Both the position numbers and the translations under genes were made by a program. From NCBI GenBank assembly GCA_900552425.1, contig URZR01000120.1, positions 1 to 5,754 on the forward strand: a stretch of DNA of 5,754 bases, given 5' to 3'. This DNA comes from an uncultured Collinsella sp. (GTDB lineage Bacteria > Actinomycetota > Coriobacteriia > Coriobacteriales > Coriobacteriaceae). This document shows, piece by piece, positions 5,211 to 5,754 of the stretch (its first letter is position 1; every line of letters begins with the position of its first letter). The notes beneath the pieces were generated by a model that saw only the letters and a program-made list of their open reading frames with translations, was not told the DNA's origin and did not search any database.

Positions 5211-5256
5211 AGCGTTTGACCAAAAAACGCCCGAGCGTTTAGGCAAAAGACGCGCT
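5211..5256. repeat. Two 23-base imperfect direct repeats upstream of rpiB
   Basis: Copies at 5211-5233 and 5234-5256 match at 17 of 23 positions and share AGCGTTT, AAAA and ACGC in the same places. Inside them GCGTTT (5212-5217), AAACGC (5225-5230) and GCGTTT (5235-5240) form alternating inverted repeats. This is the pattern of a two-site operator. The block lies 66-111 bases before the rpiB start. Confidence 0.6.
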
Positions 5257-5261
5257 ATCAT
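5216..5261 (+). promoter_or_regulatory. Candidate rpiB promoter elements
   Basis: TTGACC (5216-5221) is a good -35 but has only a poor -10 (TAGGCA, 5240-5245) at 18 bases. TATCAT (5256-5261) is a good -10 but has no -35 at normal distance. One of them probably drives rpiB. Both fall in or beside the 23-base direct repeats, which would suit regulation there. Confidence 0.3.
5222..5240 (-). terminator. Possible minus-strand terminator inside the rpiB upstream repeats
   Basis: On the minus strand AAACGC (5240-5235), loop TCGG and GCGTTT (5230-5225) form a 6-base hairpin whose T run continues to six T (5227-5222). It could block antisense transcripts from rpiB entering the desulfidase gene, or attenuate a longer desulfidase leader. 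The stem is short, so this is tentative. Confidence 0.35.
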
Positions 5262-5321
5262 GCAGTCGAACGCGGTAAAACCTTTAGCAATTCCGCCGCA
5301 CGGACCAGAGAGGAACCACTC

Positions 5322-5754
5322 ATGAAGATCGGTATCGGCAACGACCACGCCGCCGTCGAGCTCAAGAACATCATTTCCGAGCACCTGAAGGAGCGCGGCT
5401 GCGAGGTCGTGAACTTTGGCACCGACACCTCCGAGAGCTTCGACTACCCTATCGCCGGCTACAAGGTGGGCAAAGCCGTAGCCAACGGCGACGTCGATCT
5501 GGGCATCCTGATCTGCGGCACCGGCGTCGGGATTAGCTTGGCCGCCAACAAGGTCGAGGGCGTGCGCGCTGTCGTTTGCTCCGAGCCCTTTAGCGCCAAG
5601 CTCTCCCGCATGCACAACAACACCAACGTGCTCGCCTTTGGCGCCCGCGTCGTGGGCTCCGAGCTCGCCAAGATGATCGTCGATGAGTGGCTCGACGCCG
5701 AGTTTGAGGGCGGCCGCCATCAGCGCCGCATCGACAAGCTGACCGCACTGGAGA
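5322..5754 (+). CDS. rpiB: Ribose-5-phosphate isomerase B (3' end cut by window edge)
   Basis: RpiB interconverts ribose 5-phosphate and ribulose 5-phosphate in the cytoplasmic non-oxidative pentose phosphate pathway. The visible 144 residues begin MKIGIGNDHAA, with the conserved Asp8-His9. They continue through the DYPIAGYKVG loop (41-50), the active-site Cys65 in ICGTGVGIS (64-72) with its phosphate-binding glycines, the AANK segment (74-77) and MHNN (His98), and end with the basic HQRRI (133-137). Family members have about 145-155 residues, so only a few codons are missing. The start ATG is supported by GAGAGGA (5308-5314), 7 bases upstream. Galactose-6-phosphate isomerase (LacA/LacB) is the related alternative, but the retained Cys65 and the absence of lac genes in view favour RpiB. 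Confidence 0.94.
   Translation, partial: MKIGIGNDHAAVELKNIISEHLKERGCEVVNFGTDTSESFDYPIAGYKVGKAVANGDVDLGILICGTGVGISLAANKVEGVRAVVCSEPFSAKLSRMHNNTNVLAFGARVVGSELAKMIVDEWLDAEFEGGRHQRRIDKLTALE

Noticed and set aside
5064..5720. Minus-strand open frame of 218 codons opposite rpiB
   Set aside because: It is an antisense shadow of rpiB plus intergenic DNA. The plus strand has the RpiB active-site motifs and a good ribosome binding site.
1..5754. CRISPR array, insertion sequence, prophage or toxin-antitoxin system
   Set aside because: I see no spaced direct repeats of the right size, no transposase or integrase motifs and no terminal inverted repeats.

Overview
The window looks like a piece of chromosome from a GC-rich Gram-positive bacterium. 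The likeliest source is a gut member of the class Coriobacteriia, such as Collinsella. This is inferred from the GC-biased third codon positions, the GTG and TTG starts behind strong ribosome binding sites, a four-domain ribosomal protein S1 with an acidic tail, and a type A RNase P RNA. The sequence alone does not prove it. I see housekeeping and central-metabolism genes. I find no mobile element, CRISPR array, tRNA or defence locus, and no convincing new multi-gene system.

Layout from left to right. The 5' part of a PiT-family phosphate transporter gene lies on the minus strand (572 down to the left edge). Upstream of it is a 235-base regulatory gap with 11-base-phased TTA repeats. Next, on the same strand, is the RNase P RNA gene rnpB (about 1175 to 808). 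A non-coding gap of about 280 bases follows. Then comes rpsA on the minus strand (2680 to 1514), with a strong intrinsic terminator, a TTG start and a leader that can fold over its own ribosome binding site. Divergent from rpsA is a HAD-family phosphatase gene on the plus strand (2996 to 3738), broken by a frameshift near 3428. Its stop codon overlaps, tail to tail, the stop codon of a minus-strand L-cysteine desulfidase gene (5054 to 3735). A 260-base region with terminator-like hairpins and a 23-base imperfect direct repeat separates that gene from rpiB on the plus strand (5322 to the right edge), which lacks only its last few codons.

The genes do not form one pathway. PiT imports phosphate, rnpB matures tRNA 5' ends, S1 supports translation initiation, the desulfidase turns cysteine into pyruvate, ammonia and sulfide, and RpiB interconverts pentose phosphates. 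The most interesting content is in the gaps: the rpsA leader with mutually exclusive hairpins, the three-armed inverted repeat in the rpsA/HAD divergent region, and the repeat and terminator cluster before rpiB.
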